DNA of 63,624 bases from Actinomadura harenae. GTDB lineage: Bacteria; Actinomycetota; Actinomycetes; Streptosporangiales; Streptosporangiaceae. Every line of letters starts with the position of its first letter. Positions within the stretch are counted from its first letter, which is position 1. The notes below the pieces were generated by a model. The model was given only the letters and a program-made list of their open reading frames with translations, searched no databases and was not told the origin of the DNA. The DNA is taken from the NCBI RefSeq assembly GCF_003696215.1, contig NZ_RFFG01000051.1, positions 1-63,624 of the forward strand, read 5' to 3'. Positions 1 to 8,839 of this stretch are shown here, one piece after another. The translations under genes were made by a program, and so were the position numbers.

Positions 1-348
1 TGCGTCGCCCGATCCGCCGCCCGACCCGCCTGCGTCGCCCGATCCGCCGCCCGACCCGCCTGCGTCGCCCGCCCCGCCGCCCGAGCCGCCGCCGGACGTC
101 CCGTTCCCGGGAGGCGCCTCGCCCGCCGGGCCCTCGACGCGTCCTCCGGCCATCATCGACCAGTCCGGCCCCCGGTTCGCCCGCCCGCCCGGGACCGTCG
201 GCAGCGCCCCCACGTCCGGCCCCGGGGCCTCCCGCTCCGCGGGCGGCGTCAGCCCGCAGAGATCGCAGAAGCCGTCCGCCTGGACGGTCCCGGAGCAGTC
301 GGGCTGGGCGCAGGGCGACGGCGTACTGGGCGGCTGGCTTGCGGTCAT
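1..348 (-). CDS. pknG: PknG-like Ser/Thr protein kinase, N-terminus only
   Basis: First 116 codons of a gene that continues past the left edge. Residues 13-32 carry a Cys-rich knuckle (C13, C18, C28, C31; ending CDLCG) like the rubredoxin-type zinc motif at the N-terminus of actinobacterial PknG kinases. A Pro/Gly-rich linker follows, and at the window edge a ten-residue Gly/Ser/Asp/Ala unit repeats. The kinase domain lies outside the window, so the name rests on the N-terminus and context. The start ATG overlaps the upstream stop as ATGA, so the two genes are translationally coupled. In mycobacteria PknG senses amino-acid status together with GlnX and GlnH; that role is only inferred here. 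Confidence 0.7.
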   Translation of the reverse strand, partial: MTASQPPSTPSPCAQPDCSGTVQADGFCDLCGLTPPAEREAPGPDVGALPTVPGGRANRGPDWSMMAGGRVEGPAGEAPPGNGTSGGGSGGGAGDAGGSGGGSGDAGGSGGGSGDA

Positions 349-1592
349 CCGCGGGTTCCCGTCTCGCTCTCGCACGCCCGGATGGCGCGCTGGTACTCGG
401 CGACGGCGGCGGTCGCCGCGCGCAGGTCACAGGGGGCCGTCCACAGCAGGTCCCGCGCCCGGTCGTGCAGGACCGACAGCCCCGCCTCCTCGGCGAGACC
501 GAGGCGCCCGGCCTTCGCCTGGTACGCCTGGAGCCGGCCGCGCAGCTCCGACCGGCGGTCGAGCAGCCCCGAGCTGAGCGCGTGATCGGCCTGGACGCGG
601 TCCAGCGCCGTCGCGACCGCCCGGTCCAGCTCCGCCGACCGGACGGCCAGCTCCCGCCACCGGCTCTCGGCGCACAGCGTCGCGAGCGCGGCCAGCCGGT
701 CCCGGAGCCCCGCGGACGGCTCGACCGGGTCCGGCAGGCCCGGCGAGTCGATCTTGGTGAGGACGGTCTCCCGGGACGTCCACGCCGCCCGCTCGGCCTC
801 GGCGACCCCGTCGATCGCCGCGGTCAGCCGGTCGACGAGGGCGGTGTGCCCGTCCCGCGCCGCGACCGCGTCCGCCAGCTCCACGCGGACCCGGTCGAGC
901 GCGGCGCGCAGGACCTCCAGCCGCGAGGTGTCCGCCTTAGCCTCGCTGCCCGAGCCCGTGACCAGCGACAACGGATCGGTCCGGACGGTCCGTCCGAGCG
1001 CGGTCAGCTCCCGGCCGATGCGGTCGAGCTCCGGATGCCGGACGCCGTCCAGCTCGTGCGCGACGCGCGCGGCGTCCCGCCAGCCGTCCTCCACCTCGTC
1101 CAGGGGCAGGAGCAGGGCCGTCCAGGCGTTGTCGGCCGCGACCACCACGGCCGCCGCCTCCTCGTAGGCGTCCGACATCAGCCGGACGGCCTCGTCGAGC
1201 GACACGCGCCTGCGGTCCGGCCCGAGCAGCGACCGCTGGTCGAGCGGGACCTCGCCGTCCGGAAGATCGACCGACGGCCCCGTCAGCATCCCCGAGAGGA
1301 TCAGCAGCGCGTCGGCGTCCGGACGGGACGACTCGCCGCGCAGCGCGGACGCCTGGTCCAGCACCCGGCTGTAGGCGTCGAACAGCTTCCACAGCGTCGC
1401 GGCCCGGCGCTGCGCCTCGTCCCAGCGCCGCCAGGTCTCCCCGGTCAGCCGCGCGCCCTTCAGAAGCCTCGACCCCGCGTGCGCGTCCAGATCGAGAAGC
1501 GCCGACGAGATCCTCTCCGCGTCCGCGCGCAGCTGGGCGAGGGCGTGGTCGACGCCCTCGCGGCTCATGGGCGCCGCCCCGGTCCCGCTCAC
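345..1592 (-). CDS. alpha-helical protein upstream of pknG, possible GlnX counterpart
   Basis: A 415-residue, highly charged, almost wholly helical protein with no signal peptide or clear membrane span. Long heptad-like stretches lie around residues 190-260 and 300-400. It is read directly into pknG with a 4-base overlap. In mycobacteria the gene at the head of the pknG operon encodes GlnX, whose helical domain talks to PknG, so this may be the local equivalent; similarity is by position and fold only. I chose the GTG at 1592 because GAGGTG lies five bases upstream; an ATG at 1568 is the alternative. The longer reading frame starting at 1820 has no ribosome site and a low-complexity Arg-rich head. 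Confidence 0.65.
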   Translation of the reverse strand: MSGTGAAPMSREGVDHALAQLRADAERISSALLDLDAHAGSRLLKGARLTGETWRRWDEAQRRAATLWKLFDAYSRVLDQASALRGESSRPDADALLILSGMLTGPSVDLPDGEVPLDQRSLLGPDRRRVSLDEAVRLMSDAYEEAAAVVVAADNAWTALLLPLDEVEDGWRDAARVAHELDGVRHPELDRIGRELTALGRTVRTDPLSLVTGSGSEAKADTSRLEVLRAALDRVRVELADAVAARDGHTALVDRLTAAIDGVAEAERAAWTSRETVLTKIDSPGLPDPVEPSAGLRDRLAALATLCAESRWRELAVRSAELDRAVATALDRVQADHALSSGLLDRRSELRGRLQAYQAKAGRLGLAEEAGLSVLHDRARDLLWTAPCDLRAATAAVAEYQRAIRACESETGTRG

Positions 1593-2088
1593 GTTCACCT
1601 CGGCCCCGTGTCCCTGCCCGTCCTCGCACCGGCACCGTCTCGGCACCGGACGCACCCGACACCGTCTTCGATTCGCGCCGCGGCCCGCGGGTTCCCGACC
1701 CGCGCTCCGGCCGCCGTCCGTCCAGGATCGGGCCTCCGCCTTCCGTTCAGTGTGATCCGGGGCACTTTCCGGCACAAGCGCGTTCGCCGCTCCCGACATT
1801 CCGGGAGCTTCGCGAGTCACCTGGGTGAAGCAGGAGGAAATCGGGATACGTCCGCCGCGCCGCGCCGTCCGGGGCGGCCCCGCTGGCCGCCTTCGGCCAC
1901 CTCAGAGCGGTCGCGTCCGTTAGCAAAAACACACAGAGTCACGGCAGGACGACTTGTGCGCGGGGAACGTCGTGGTGTGAAGTGACGTTCTGTAGATGAC
2001 GTCTCCCCGCGGGGGACGTGGGCTGAGCAGTCGATCGAGAGGAGTGAGTGTCCGCAGTGTCGGACCCCAGTCATAGACCCGGTGCACC
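1593..2088. other. divergent intergenic region, no gene seen
   Basis: This is the spacer between the leftward pknG operon and the rightward CNNM operon. No reading frame here has convincing codon use. It holds two inverted repeats near its right end (1965-1990 and about 1998-2020), listed separately, and probably both promoters. Confidence 0.6.
1965..1990. promoter_or_regulatory. inverted repeat GAACGTC-N12-GACGTTC
   Basis: Perfect 7-bp arms (1965-1971 and 1984-1990) with centres 19 bp apart, about two helical turns, in the divergent promoter region. A second near-palindrome, ACGTCTCCCC/GGGGGACGT, follows at 1999-2019. This is plausible as an operator for the CNNM operon or the pknG operon; the regulator is unknown. 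Confidence 0.4.
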
Positions 2089-3594
2089 GTGCTGACCGCC
2101 GCACTGGGCCTTTTCGCCGTCATCCTGCTCACCGCCGCGACGGGCTACTTCGTCGCCCAGGAGTTCGCGTTCGTCGCCGTCGACCGGGCCCGCCTCTCCG
2201 CGGCCGCCGACAACGGCGACCCCGCCGCACGCCGCGCCCTCAGGGTCGTCGGACGGCTCTCCTTCATGCTGTCCGGCGCGCAACTCGGCATCACCATGAC
2301 CACCCTGGTGGTCGGGTTCATCGCCAAACCCGCCCTCGCCGGGCTGATCGAACCGCTGCTCCCGCCGGCCGGCGTCCCGTCCGGCGCGGTCGACGCGGTC
2401 GCGCTCGCCGCCGGGTTCGTCCTCGCCACGCTGATCCAGATGCTGCTGGGCGAGCTGTTCCCCAAGAACCTCGCGCTCGCCCGGGCCGAGGGCCTCGCCC
2501 GCGCGCTCGCCGGGTCCACGCTGGCCTACCTGACCGTGGCCGGGCCGCTGATCAGGCTGTTCGACCGGGCCGCGGAGAAGCTGCTGCGCGCCGTCGGCGT
2601 CGAGCCCGTCGAGGAACTGCACAGCGGCGCGACCCTGGAGGAGCTCGGCGACATCATCGACCGCTCCGCCGGGGCCGGGCACCTGCCCGCCGACCTGTCC
2701 CGCCTCCTCGACCGCGCGCTGTCGTTCGGCGACCGGACGGCCGACGAGGTCATGGTGCCGCGCCCGCAGGTCCGGTCGCTCGCCTCGGACGCCACGGTCG
2801 CCGAGCTGATCACCCTGATCCGGGAGAACGGCAACTCCAACTACCCGGTCTACGGCCAGGACATGGACGACGTCATCGGCGTCGTCGGCGCCCGCGAGGC
2901 CGCGGCCGAGCGGCTCGCGCCGTCCACGCCGGTGTCGGCGATCGCCCGTCCCGCGCTCATGATCCCCGGCAGCCAGCCGCTGTACGGGGTGATCGACCGG
3001 ATGCGCGAGGCGGGCGAGGAGTTCGCCTGCGTCGTCGACGAGTACGGCGGCCTCGCCGGGATCCTCACCTTCGAGGACGTCGCGGAGGAGCTCGTCGGCG
3101 AGATCACCGACGAGAACGACGCCCGCGAGGAGGCCCCGGTCGGCTCCGCCGACGGCTCCTGGCTGCTGGACGCCGGGCTCCGCGTCGACGAGATCGAGCT
3201 GACCACCGGCCTCGCCCTCCCCGAGGGCGACTCCTACGACACGGTCGGCGGCCTGGTCATGGCCGAGCTCCGCCGCCTCCCCCGGCCCGGCGACCGCCTG
3301 GTCGTCCCGCTGGGCGAGGACCCGGCCGAGCCCGACGGGCACGCCGAGATCGAGGTCGTCTCCGTCGCCCGCCGCGTGGCCCGCCACGTCCGCGTCCGTG
3401 CCCTGACCACCCCCGACGCCGTGAGCACGGCCGCGTCCGACGGGGCGACCGGGGATGCCGTGGGCCCGGCTGAGCGCGAGAACGTTCAGGTTCCGGCGCA
3501 GGGGCGGGCGGACGACGCGTCGCCGCCGTCCGCGGTGGCCGGGGACGACGAGGGCGCCATGGCGGCGTCCGGGGAGGGACCGTGGACCCGCTGA
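2089..3594 (+). CDS. CNNM/CorC (HlyC) family membrane protein with CBS pair
   Basis: A 501-residue protein of the DUF21-CBS-CorC_HlyC architecture, often labelled hemolysin and linked to magnesium or cobalt efflux. Residues 1-180 hold the hydrophobic DUF21 membrane domain. Two CBS motifs span about 210-345, including DEVMVPRPQV near 217 and VVDEYGGLAGILTFED near 312. The CorC_HlyC transporter-associated domain covers about 360-430, then an Ala/Gly/Asp-rich tail. The start is GTG with no obvious ribosome site, as in other leaderless-looking genes here. It overlaps the next, paralogous gene by 13 bases, suggesting the two act as partners. Substrate is not determinable from sequence. Confidence 0.88.
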   Translation: MLTAALGLFAVILLTAATGYFVAQEFAFVAVDRARLSAAADNGDPAARRALRVVGRLSFMLSGAQLGITMTTLVVGFIAKPALAGLIEPLLPPAGVPSGAVDAVALAAGFVLATLIQMLLGELFPKNLALARAEGLARALAGSTLAYLTVAGPLIRLFDRAAEKLLRAVGVEPVEELHSGATLEELGDIIDRSAGAGHLPADLSRLLDRALSFGDRTADEVMVPRPQVRSLASDATVAELITLIRENGNSNYPVYGQDMDDVIGVVGAREAAAERLAPSTPVSAIARPALMIPGSQPLYGVIDRMREAGEEFACVVDEYGGLAGILTFEDVAEELVGEITDENDAREEAPVGSADGSWLLDAGLRVDEIELTTGLALPEGDSYDTVGGLVMAELRRLPRPGDRLVVPLGEDPAEPDGHAEIEVVSVARRVARHVRVRALTTPDAVSTAASDGATGDAVGPAERENVQVPAQGRADDASPPSAVAGDDEGAMAASGEGPWTR

Positions 3595-4604
3595 CCTCGC
3601 TTCTGATCACGGTGCTGCTGCTGGTCGGGAACGGGTTCTTCGTGGCGGCCGAGTTCGCGCTCGTCGCCGCGCCCCGCCCGCAGCTGGAGCGCGCCGCCGC
3701 CCGCGGCAGCCGCCCGGCGGCCGCCGCGCTCGCCGGGACCCGGGAGCTGTCCCTGATGCTCGCCGGGGCCCAGTTCGGCATCACGATGTGCTCGCTGGGC
3801 CTCGCGATCGTCACCGAACCGGCGTTCGAGCACGTCCTGGAGCCGCCGCTGCACGCGCTCGGCGCCCCGGACGCGGTCGCCAAGACGATCGCGCTCGGCT
3901 TCGCGCTCGGGGTCGTGACGTTCCTGCACATGGTCATCGGCGAGATGGCCCCCAAGTCGTGGGCCATCGCGCATCCGCGCAGGTCGGCGCTGCTGCTGGC
4001 GCTGCCGTTCCGGGCGTTCGCGAAGGTGTCGCGGCCGGTGCTCGCGGCGCTCAACACGCTCACCAACGGGCTGCTGCGGCTCTGCCGGATCACCCCGCGC
4101 GACGAGCTGGACGCCCCGGCCGACGTCCGCTCGCTCGGCCACCTGGTCGGCGAGTCCCGGCGGCTCGGCCTGATCGGGCGGCACGACCACGAGCTGCTGC
4201 GCCGGGCGATCTCGGCGCGGGAGGTCACGGTCGCGCACCTGGTCGTCCCGGCCGCCGAGGTCGCCATGGTGCCGTCCGACGCGACGGCCGCGGACGTGCG
4301 GCGGGTCGCGACGGCGAGCGGGCACAACCGGCTGGTCGTCCTCGGCGCGGACGGCGCGGGCCCCGGCATCGTGCACGTCCGGGCCGCCGTCGCCGAGCCG
4401 GACGCCGGGCGCCGCGCCGCCGAGCTGGCGCACCCGGCGCCCGTCCTGACCGGCGCGACGACCGTCCTGTCGGCGGTGTCGCTGATGCGCCGCTCGCGGG
4501 CCCAGCTCGCCGTCGTCGGCGGGCCCGGCGAGGGCGACGCGATCGCCGGGATCGTCACCCTGGACGACCTGCTCGCCGAGCTCCTGGCCGCCAACCCGCA
4601 CTAA
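3582..4604 (+). CDS. second CNNM/CorC family membrane protein, shorter
   Basis: A 340-residue paralogue of the preceding protein. The DUF21 membrane domain (residues 1-170) keeps the same hallmarks (GNGFFVAAEFALV near 16; GAQFGITMCSL near 62; HMVIGEMAPKSWA near 122), and a CBS pair lies at about 200-338. Unlike its partner it ends right after the second CBS motif and has no CorC_HlyC domain. The GTG start lies inside the end of the previous gene, indicating translational coupling. Paired long/short CNNM genes are common in actinobacteria; a heteromeric cation transporter is likely but inferred. Confidence 0.87.
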   Translation: MDPLTSLLITVLLLVGNGFFVAAEFALVAAPRPQLERAAARGSRPAAAALAGTRELSLMLAGAQFGITMCSLGLAIVTEPAFEHVLEPPLHALGAPDAVAKTIALGFALGVVTFLHMVIGEMAPKSWAIAHPRRSALLLALPFRAFAKVSRPVLAALNTLTNGLLRLCRITPRDELDAPADVRSLGHLVGESRRLGLIGRHDHELLRRAISAREVTVAHLVVPAAEVAMVPSDATAADVRRVATASGHNRLVVLGADGAGPGIVHVRAAVAEPDAGRRAAELAHPAPVLTGATTVLSAVSLMRRSRAQLAVVGGPGEGDAIAGIVTLDDLLAELLAANPH

Positions 4605-4612
4605 CGACCACG

Positions 4613-4647
4613 CATCCGCAGTCGCGACCCCGTCGCGGCTGCGGATG
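4613..4647 (+). terminator. strong hairpin after the CNNM pair
   Basis: A 16-bp stem (CATCCGCAGTCGCGAC with a GTCGCGGCTGCGGATG partner, one G-U pair) closes a 3-base loop, nine bases after the stop codon and 51 bases before the CDF start. Only a short T stretch follows, so it could be a weak intrinsic terminator or a leader structure of the CDF gene. Confidence 0.6.
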
Positions 4648-4698
4648 ATGCGTTTCTGTCGAGGTGCTGCAACGGATTTCGTGGTCCATGGTGGGGTC

Positions 4699-5757
4699 AT
4701 GGGCACCCAACACGGTCATGGCCATGGGCACGGCCACGGGCATCCGCATCCGCATCCGGGTGGGCGCGGGCTCCGGGGTCGGGTCGCGCATGTGGTCCGG
4801 CCGCACTCGCACGAGGCGGCGGACAAGGTGGACGCGGCGCTGGAGGCGAGCGCCGAGGGCATGCGGGCCCTGTGGATCTCGCTGCTGGCGCTGGCCGCGA
4901 CGGCCGTCCTCCAGGCGGTGGTCGCCGTCCTCTCCGGGTCGGTCGCGCTGCTCGGCGACACGCTGCACAACGCGGCGGACGCGCTGACGGCCGTCCCGCT
5001 GGGGATCGCGTTCCTGCTCGGCCGCCGTCCGCCCACGCGGCGCTACACCTACGGGTTCGGGCGGGCCGAGGACCTCGCGGGCGTGGTGGTCGTCCTGGCG
5101 ATCGCGGCGTCCTCGGCGGCGGCCGGGTACGCGGCGCTCCAGCGGCTCGCCCATCCCCAGGCCGTGACGCACCTGTGGACGGTCGCGGCGGCGGCCTTGA
5201 TCGGCTTCGCCGGGAACGAACTGGTCGCCCGCCACCGGATCCGGGTCGGCCGCCGCATCGGGTCGGCCGCCCTCGTCGCGGACGGCCTGCACGCGCGCAC
5301 CGACGGGTTCACGTCGCTGGCCGTCCTGCTGGGCGCGGCGGGCGCCGCCCTCGGCTGGACGTGGGCGGACCCGGTGGTCGGGCTGCTGATCACCGCCGCG
5401 ATCCTGGCCGTCCTGTGGCAGGCGGCCCGCGAGGTGTGGCGGCGGCTCATGGACGCCGTCGACCCCGAGCTCGTCGCGACCGCCGAGCACGCGTTGCTGC
5501 ACGTCCCGGGCGTTCTGGGGGTCGGGACCGTCCGGCTGCGGTGGATCGGGCACCGGCTGCGCGCCGAGTGCGACGTCCTCGTCGATCCGGGCTCCACGCT
5601 GGTCGCGGCGCACGACACGTCCGTCCGCGCCGAACACGCTCTGTTGCACGCCCTGCCCCGGCTGACCGGCGCCCTCGTCCACCCGGATCCGCAGCCGCGC
5701 GACGGTGTCGATCATCACGCGGTGCTCGCTCGGCACCGGAGCGCTCCCGGCCTGTGA
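4699..5757 (+). CDS. cation diffusion facilitator (zinc/cobalt-type) exporter
   Basis: A 352-residue CDF family transporter moving divalent metal out of the cytoplasm in exchange for protons. The N-terminus (residues 4-20) is a His/Gly/Pro metal-binding tail of alternating histidines. Six membrane spans follow, with the intramembrane D-x2-H-x3-D motif twice (GDTLHNAAD and ADGLHARTD), the usual Zn site of this family. A cytoplasmic ferredoxin-like C-terminal domain closes it. I start at the ATG at 4699, preceded by GGTGGGG; the upstream in-frame ATG at 4645 lies in the terminator hairpin. Its position beside CNNM proteins suggests a small metal-homeostasis block. Confidence 0.92.
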   Translation: MGTQHGHGHGHGHGHPHPHPGGRGLRGRVAHVVRPHSHEAADKVDAALEASAEGMRALWISLLALAATAVLQAVVAVLSGSVALLGDTLHNAADALTAVPLGIAFLLGRRPPTRRYTYGFGRAEDLAGVVVVLAIAASSAAAGYAALQRLAHPQAVTHLWTVAAAALIGFAGNELVARHRIRVGRRIGSAALVADGLHARTDGFTSLAVLLGAAGAALGWTWADPVVGLLITAAILAVLWQAAREVWRRLMDAVDPELVATAEHALLHVPGVLGVGTVRLRWIGHRLRAECDVLVDPGSTLVAAHDTSVRAEHALLHALPRLTGALVHPDPQPRDGVDHHAVLARHRSAPGL

Positions 5758-5840
5758 GACGTTAGACATGGACGGAGAGGGAGAAAACCGGAGGGGACCG
5801 GTCCCCTCGCGGAGCGACCGGATACCGGGATGGCACAACG

Positions 5841-8285
5841 GTGGAGCAGGCTGTGGACGAGACGGAGCGGCTGCGCGAGCGGGTCGGCGAGCTGTGCGCG
5901 ACGCTGACCGAGCGTTACGAGCGCCTGGAGGCCGAGCTGCTCGAGGCGGTCCCGCCGGAGGCCGAGCAGCCGCTGGGCTGGTCCGGGCGGATCGCGACGC
6001 TGCGCGTGTTCGCGATGCGCGAGCCGACCGACGACTGGACGGACCTGGCCCGCCTCATGGTCGAGCCGGAGACGCTCGACGAGCGCGTCGCGTCGATGAT
6101 CGACCTGTCCGGCGAGGACGCCGGGGCCGCGGTCCGGCAGATCACCGACGCCCTGGACGGCCGCATCCTGCTGCTCGCGCCGTCCCGGGACGAGGCCGCC
6201 GAACTCCTGGAGGCGCTCGCCGGCCGGGAGCTCCCGCTGATGCTGGAGGAGGTCGTCCCGCCGCCGCCGTTCCGCCGCCGCGTGCACAACGGGACCGTCG
6301 AGTTCCGGTCGATGACCGAGAGCGCCACCGAGGCCCTGCGACCGGTGCCGGACGATCCGGACGTCACGGTCAGTGACCTCGGCACCCTGCGCCTGGAGGT
6401 GATCCCGGACGCCGTCGCCGACGCGCTGGACGGCACCCGGGCGGATCCGGTCCCGGCCGCGGAGAAGACCCGTCCCAACAAGATCGTCTCGGACGAGGCG
6501 CTCGCGTCCGCGGTCCCCGTGGCTCCTGAGGTCCCCGGGCCTGAGGAGGAGGCGGCGGCGGACGATCGTCCGGTGGAGGAGGTCGTCCGGCGGATCGTGG
6601 TCCGGCCCGTCGGGGGCGTGTGGCGGGAGGACTGGGAGCGCGAGCTCCGCGGGCTCCAGCTCGGCCTGCTGTGGCTGGAGCAGTGGCCCCGGGACGTCGC
6701 GACGGTCGAGCGGCTCGAGGTGGAGGGCGTCCAGCGGCGCGAGGAGCGGCGCGCCGACATCGCGGCGCTGGAGGCCGCGCTCGTCGACCGCCGCGCCGAG
6801 CTCGTGACCGCCGGGGAGGCCGTGACCGCCGCCGAGGCTGAGCGCGAGCGGACGGCCGCCGAGGAGGAGCAGGTCGCCGGGGAGGCCGTGGAGCCCCGGC
6901 AGGAGGCCGTCCGGCTCCGGGCCGAGGCGGACGGGATCGCGGCGAAGGCCGCCGAGGCCGCGGGCGTCGCGGACGAGGCGTACGCGCGCGTCACGGCCAT
7001 CGACCAGCGGGCGTCCCAGGCCCAGTACGAGCTGAGCACGGCCAGGCAGCAGGAGCAGCAGCTGATCGCCGACCTCGCGCGGGCGCGCGAGGAACTGCCC
7101 GCCGCCCAGGCCGAGACCGAGCGGCTGGTGTCGGAGGACAGCACCGCCATGGCGGAGGGGCACGCGTCCTACTACCGCGTCCGGGCGGCGGAGTCGGCGG
7201 TCGCGGCCGTCCGGGGCAAGATGACGCTGACGCAGCGCCTGCACGTCGCGCCCGGCCCGCCCGAGCTGAAGCAGCTGCGCGCCGACCTGAAGGCCAAGGT
7301 GCAGCAGGCGGACGACGCGGTGAAGCGCGCGCACGAGACCAAGGAGGCGGCCGAGCGCGCCGCCCACCACCAGGCCGGACTCGAGCATTTCCTGGAGAAC
7401 GGGGCCGAGCGGCTCGCGGCGGCCAAGCACGCGCAGGTGCGCCTCGCGGACGAGCTGACCCGCCTCGCCGAGGAACGCGAGGGCGCCGTCGAGACCCATC
7501 GCGAGCAGGCGCGGACCGCCGCCGAGGCCGCCGACCGGGCGACGCAGGCGGGGGCGTCGGCCCGCTACGCCGAGCAGACGGCCCGCGCCGCCGAGGAGCG
7601 CCTCGCCGTCGCCCGCACGGCGAGGGAGATCGCCGAGGCCGCGCTCGAACGGGCCGAGTCGGACGTCGCGTCGTCCACGAACCGGATCTCGCAGGGTGAG
7701 ACGGCGCTGGCCGAGCGCCGGGCGAACACCGAGACCGAGAACGCCGAGGACGAGACCGACCTCGCCGTCGCCATCGAGGCCGAGGCCCGCTCGCGGGACC
7801 AGGTCGCGGCGATCAGCGGCGAGGACGAGCCGGACACCGGCGGCCTGCCGGACGTCCAGGCGCGCGCGATGACCCGGATCGAGGAGCTGACCGGCCTCCT
7901 CGCCGCGCTCGCCGACAGCCCGCACGACGCGGAGTCCGCCTTCGCGCGCACGCTCCTCGGCCGGGCCAGCGTCGTGGGCGGCTCTCCGTTCGCGATCTCG
8001 TCCGGCGACCCCGGGCAGTTCGACGAGCTGGTCGTCAGCGGCACCGAGCGCCTCGGCCCGGACGACCTGCTCATCGGCGCCACCCACGCCCGCCGCTGGA
8101 CGCTCCTCACGACGCCCACCACCCCTGAGCCCGCCCCGGAGCCCGCGGCGAACCCTCTGGAGGAGACGGTCACCGACCCCGTCGAGGACACCGTCACGGA
8201 CGCGCCGTCCGAGCCGACGTCGGTCCCCGAGGAGCATCCGCAGAACGACGCCCCGAAGCCGGATCCCGCGGACGAGACGGCCTGA
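5841..8285 (+). CDS. large coiled-coil protein of unknown function (814 aa)
   Basis: I do not recognise a named family. Residues 1-150 form a mixed helical head containing a hydrophobic strand and helix (GRILLLAPSRDEAAELLEAL). Residues 195-260 are acidic and Pro-rich. Residues 265-670 are an almost unbroken Ala/Glu/Arg/Gln-rich coiled coil with a short break near 460-475 (GKMTLTQRLHV). Residues 700-755 are globular again (VVGGSPFAI, then FDELVVSGTERLGPDDLLIGATHARRWTLL read in two parts), vaguely like the motif II-III end of a helicase but without a clear DEAx box. The tail is an acidic, Thr/Pro-rich repeat. No membrane span or signal peptide. The GTG start is chosen by frame and codon use. 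It stands alone before a terminator. Confidence 0.7.
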   Translation: MEQAVDETERLRERVGELCATLTERYERLEAELLEAVPPEAEQPLGWSGRIATLRVFAMREPTDDWTDLARLMVEPETLDERVASMIDLSGEDAGAAVRQITDALDGRILLLAPSRDEAAELLEALAGRELPLMLEEVVPPPPFRRRVHNGTVEFRSMTESATEALRPVPDDPDVTVSDLGTLRLEVIPDAVADALDGTRADPVPAAEKTRPNKIVSDEALASAVPVAPEVPGPEEEAAADDRPVEEVVRRIVVRPVGGVWREDWERELRGLQLGLLWLEQWPRDVATVERLEVEGVQRREERRADIAALEAALVDRRAELVTAGEAVTAAEAERERTAAEEEQVAGEAVEPRQEAVRLRAEADGIAAKAAEAAGVADEAYARVTAIDQRASQAQYELSTARQQEQQLIADLARAREELPAAQAETERLVSEDSTAMAEGHASYYRVRAAESAVAAVRGKMTLTQRLHVAPGPPELKQLRADLKAKVQQADDAVKRAHETKEAAERAAHHQAGLEHFLENGAERLAAAKHAQVRLADELTRLAEEREGAVETHREQARTAAEAADRATQAGASARYAEQTARAAEERLAVARTAREIAEAALERAESDVASSTNRISQGETALAERRANTETENAEDETDLAVAIEAEARSRDQVAAISGEDEPDTGGLPDVQARAMTRIEELTGLLAALADSPHDAESAFARTLLGRASVVGGSPFAISSGDPGQFDELVVSGTERLGPDDLLIGATHARRWTLLTTPTTPEPAPEPAANPLEETVTDPVEDTVTDAPSEPTSVPEEHPQNDAPKPDPADETA

Positions 8286-8299
8286 CACGGCGAAAGGAA

Positions 8300-8337
8300 A
8301 ACCCGCGCGGCCCTGATCCGCAGGGCCCACGCGGGTT
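8300..8337. terminator. bidirectional intrinsic terminator
   Basis: Stem AACCCGCG-c-GGCCCTG pairs with CAGGGCC-ca-CGCGGGTT around an ATCCG loop, followed by TCTCTC on the + strand and preceded by an A-rich run that serves as the T tract on the - strand. It sits between two convergent genes. Confidence 0.85.
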
Positions 8338-8361
8338 CTCTCATGCTTGAGGGGGCGGGGA

Positions 8362-8742
8362 TCAGTCGTCGTCGTCACCCGGGATCAGGATGTGCAGGAC
8401 CCAGCCGACGACGCCCACGACGATGGCGCCCCAGAAGGCGGGCCAGAAGCCTGCGACGTGGAACGGGAGGTCGAACCTGCCGGCCAGGAAGCTGGTCAGC
8501 AGCAGCAGCAGGGCGTTCACGACCAGGCCGATGAGGCCGAGGGTGAGGATGTAGAACGCGCACCCGAACGTCTTGATGATGGGCTTGAGGACGGCGTTCA
8601 CCACGCCGAAGATCACCGCGACGCCGAGCAGCGTCAGCACCCGCCTCCCGGCCGTGTCGCCGGTGACGGTGATCCCGTGGACGAGCAGTTTCGCCACCCA
8701 CAGCGCGGCCGCCGTGATCGCAACCTTGATGATGATTCGCAC
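8362..8742 (-). CDS. phage-holin-family (4-TMS) membrane protein
   Basis: A 126-residue protein with four hydrophobic helices (about residues 4-22, 36-60, 62-88, 96-118) separated by short loops, matching the mycobacterial-type 4-TMS holin superfamily that is widespread and chromosomal in actinobacteria and not evidence of a prophage. The C-terminus ends in Asp-rich GDDDD. GTG start with GGAGG nine bases upstream. The cellular role of these proteins is not established. Confidence 0.85.
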   Translation of the reverse strand: MRIIIKVAITAAALWVAKLLVHGITVTGDTAGRRVLTLLGVAVIFGVVNAVLKPIIKTFGCAFYILTLGLIGLVVNALLLLLTSFLAGRFDLPFHVAGFWPAFWGAIVVGVVGWVLHILIPGDDDD

Positions 8743-8839
8743 GGTTACGATCCTCCGTCCTGGGACACCTCGCGGTCATCCCTCCGCACGGCGATATCCA
8801 GGGCTCCCGTCTCGTCTCCTAGGACGACCCGGACCCCCA

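Noticed and set aside
1593..1820. N-terminal extension of the pknG partner protein to 1820
   Set aside because: The extension is Arg-rich low complexity without a ribosome site; GTG 1592 has GAGGTG upstream.
4645..4698. Upstream start of the CDF gene at 4645
   Set aside because: It lies in the hairpin after the CNNM gene and lacks a ribosome site; the His-rich start at 4699 fits the family.
8362..8742. Prophage remnant because of the holin-like protein
   Set aside because: This 4-TMS family is chromosomal in most actinobacteria and no other phage gene is nearby.
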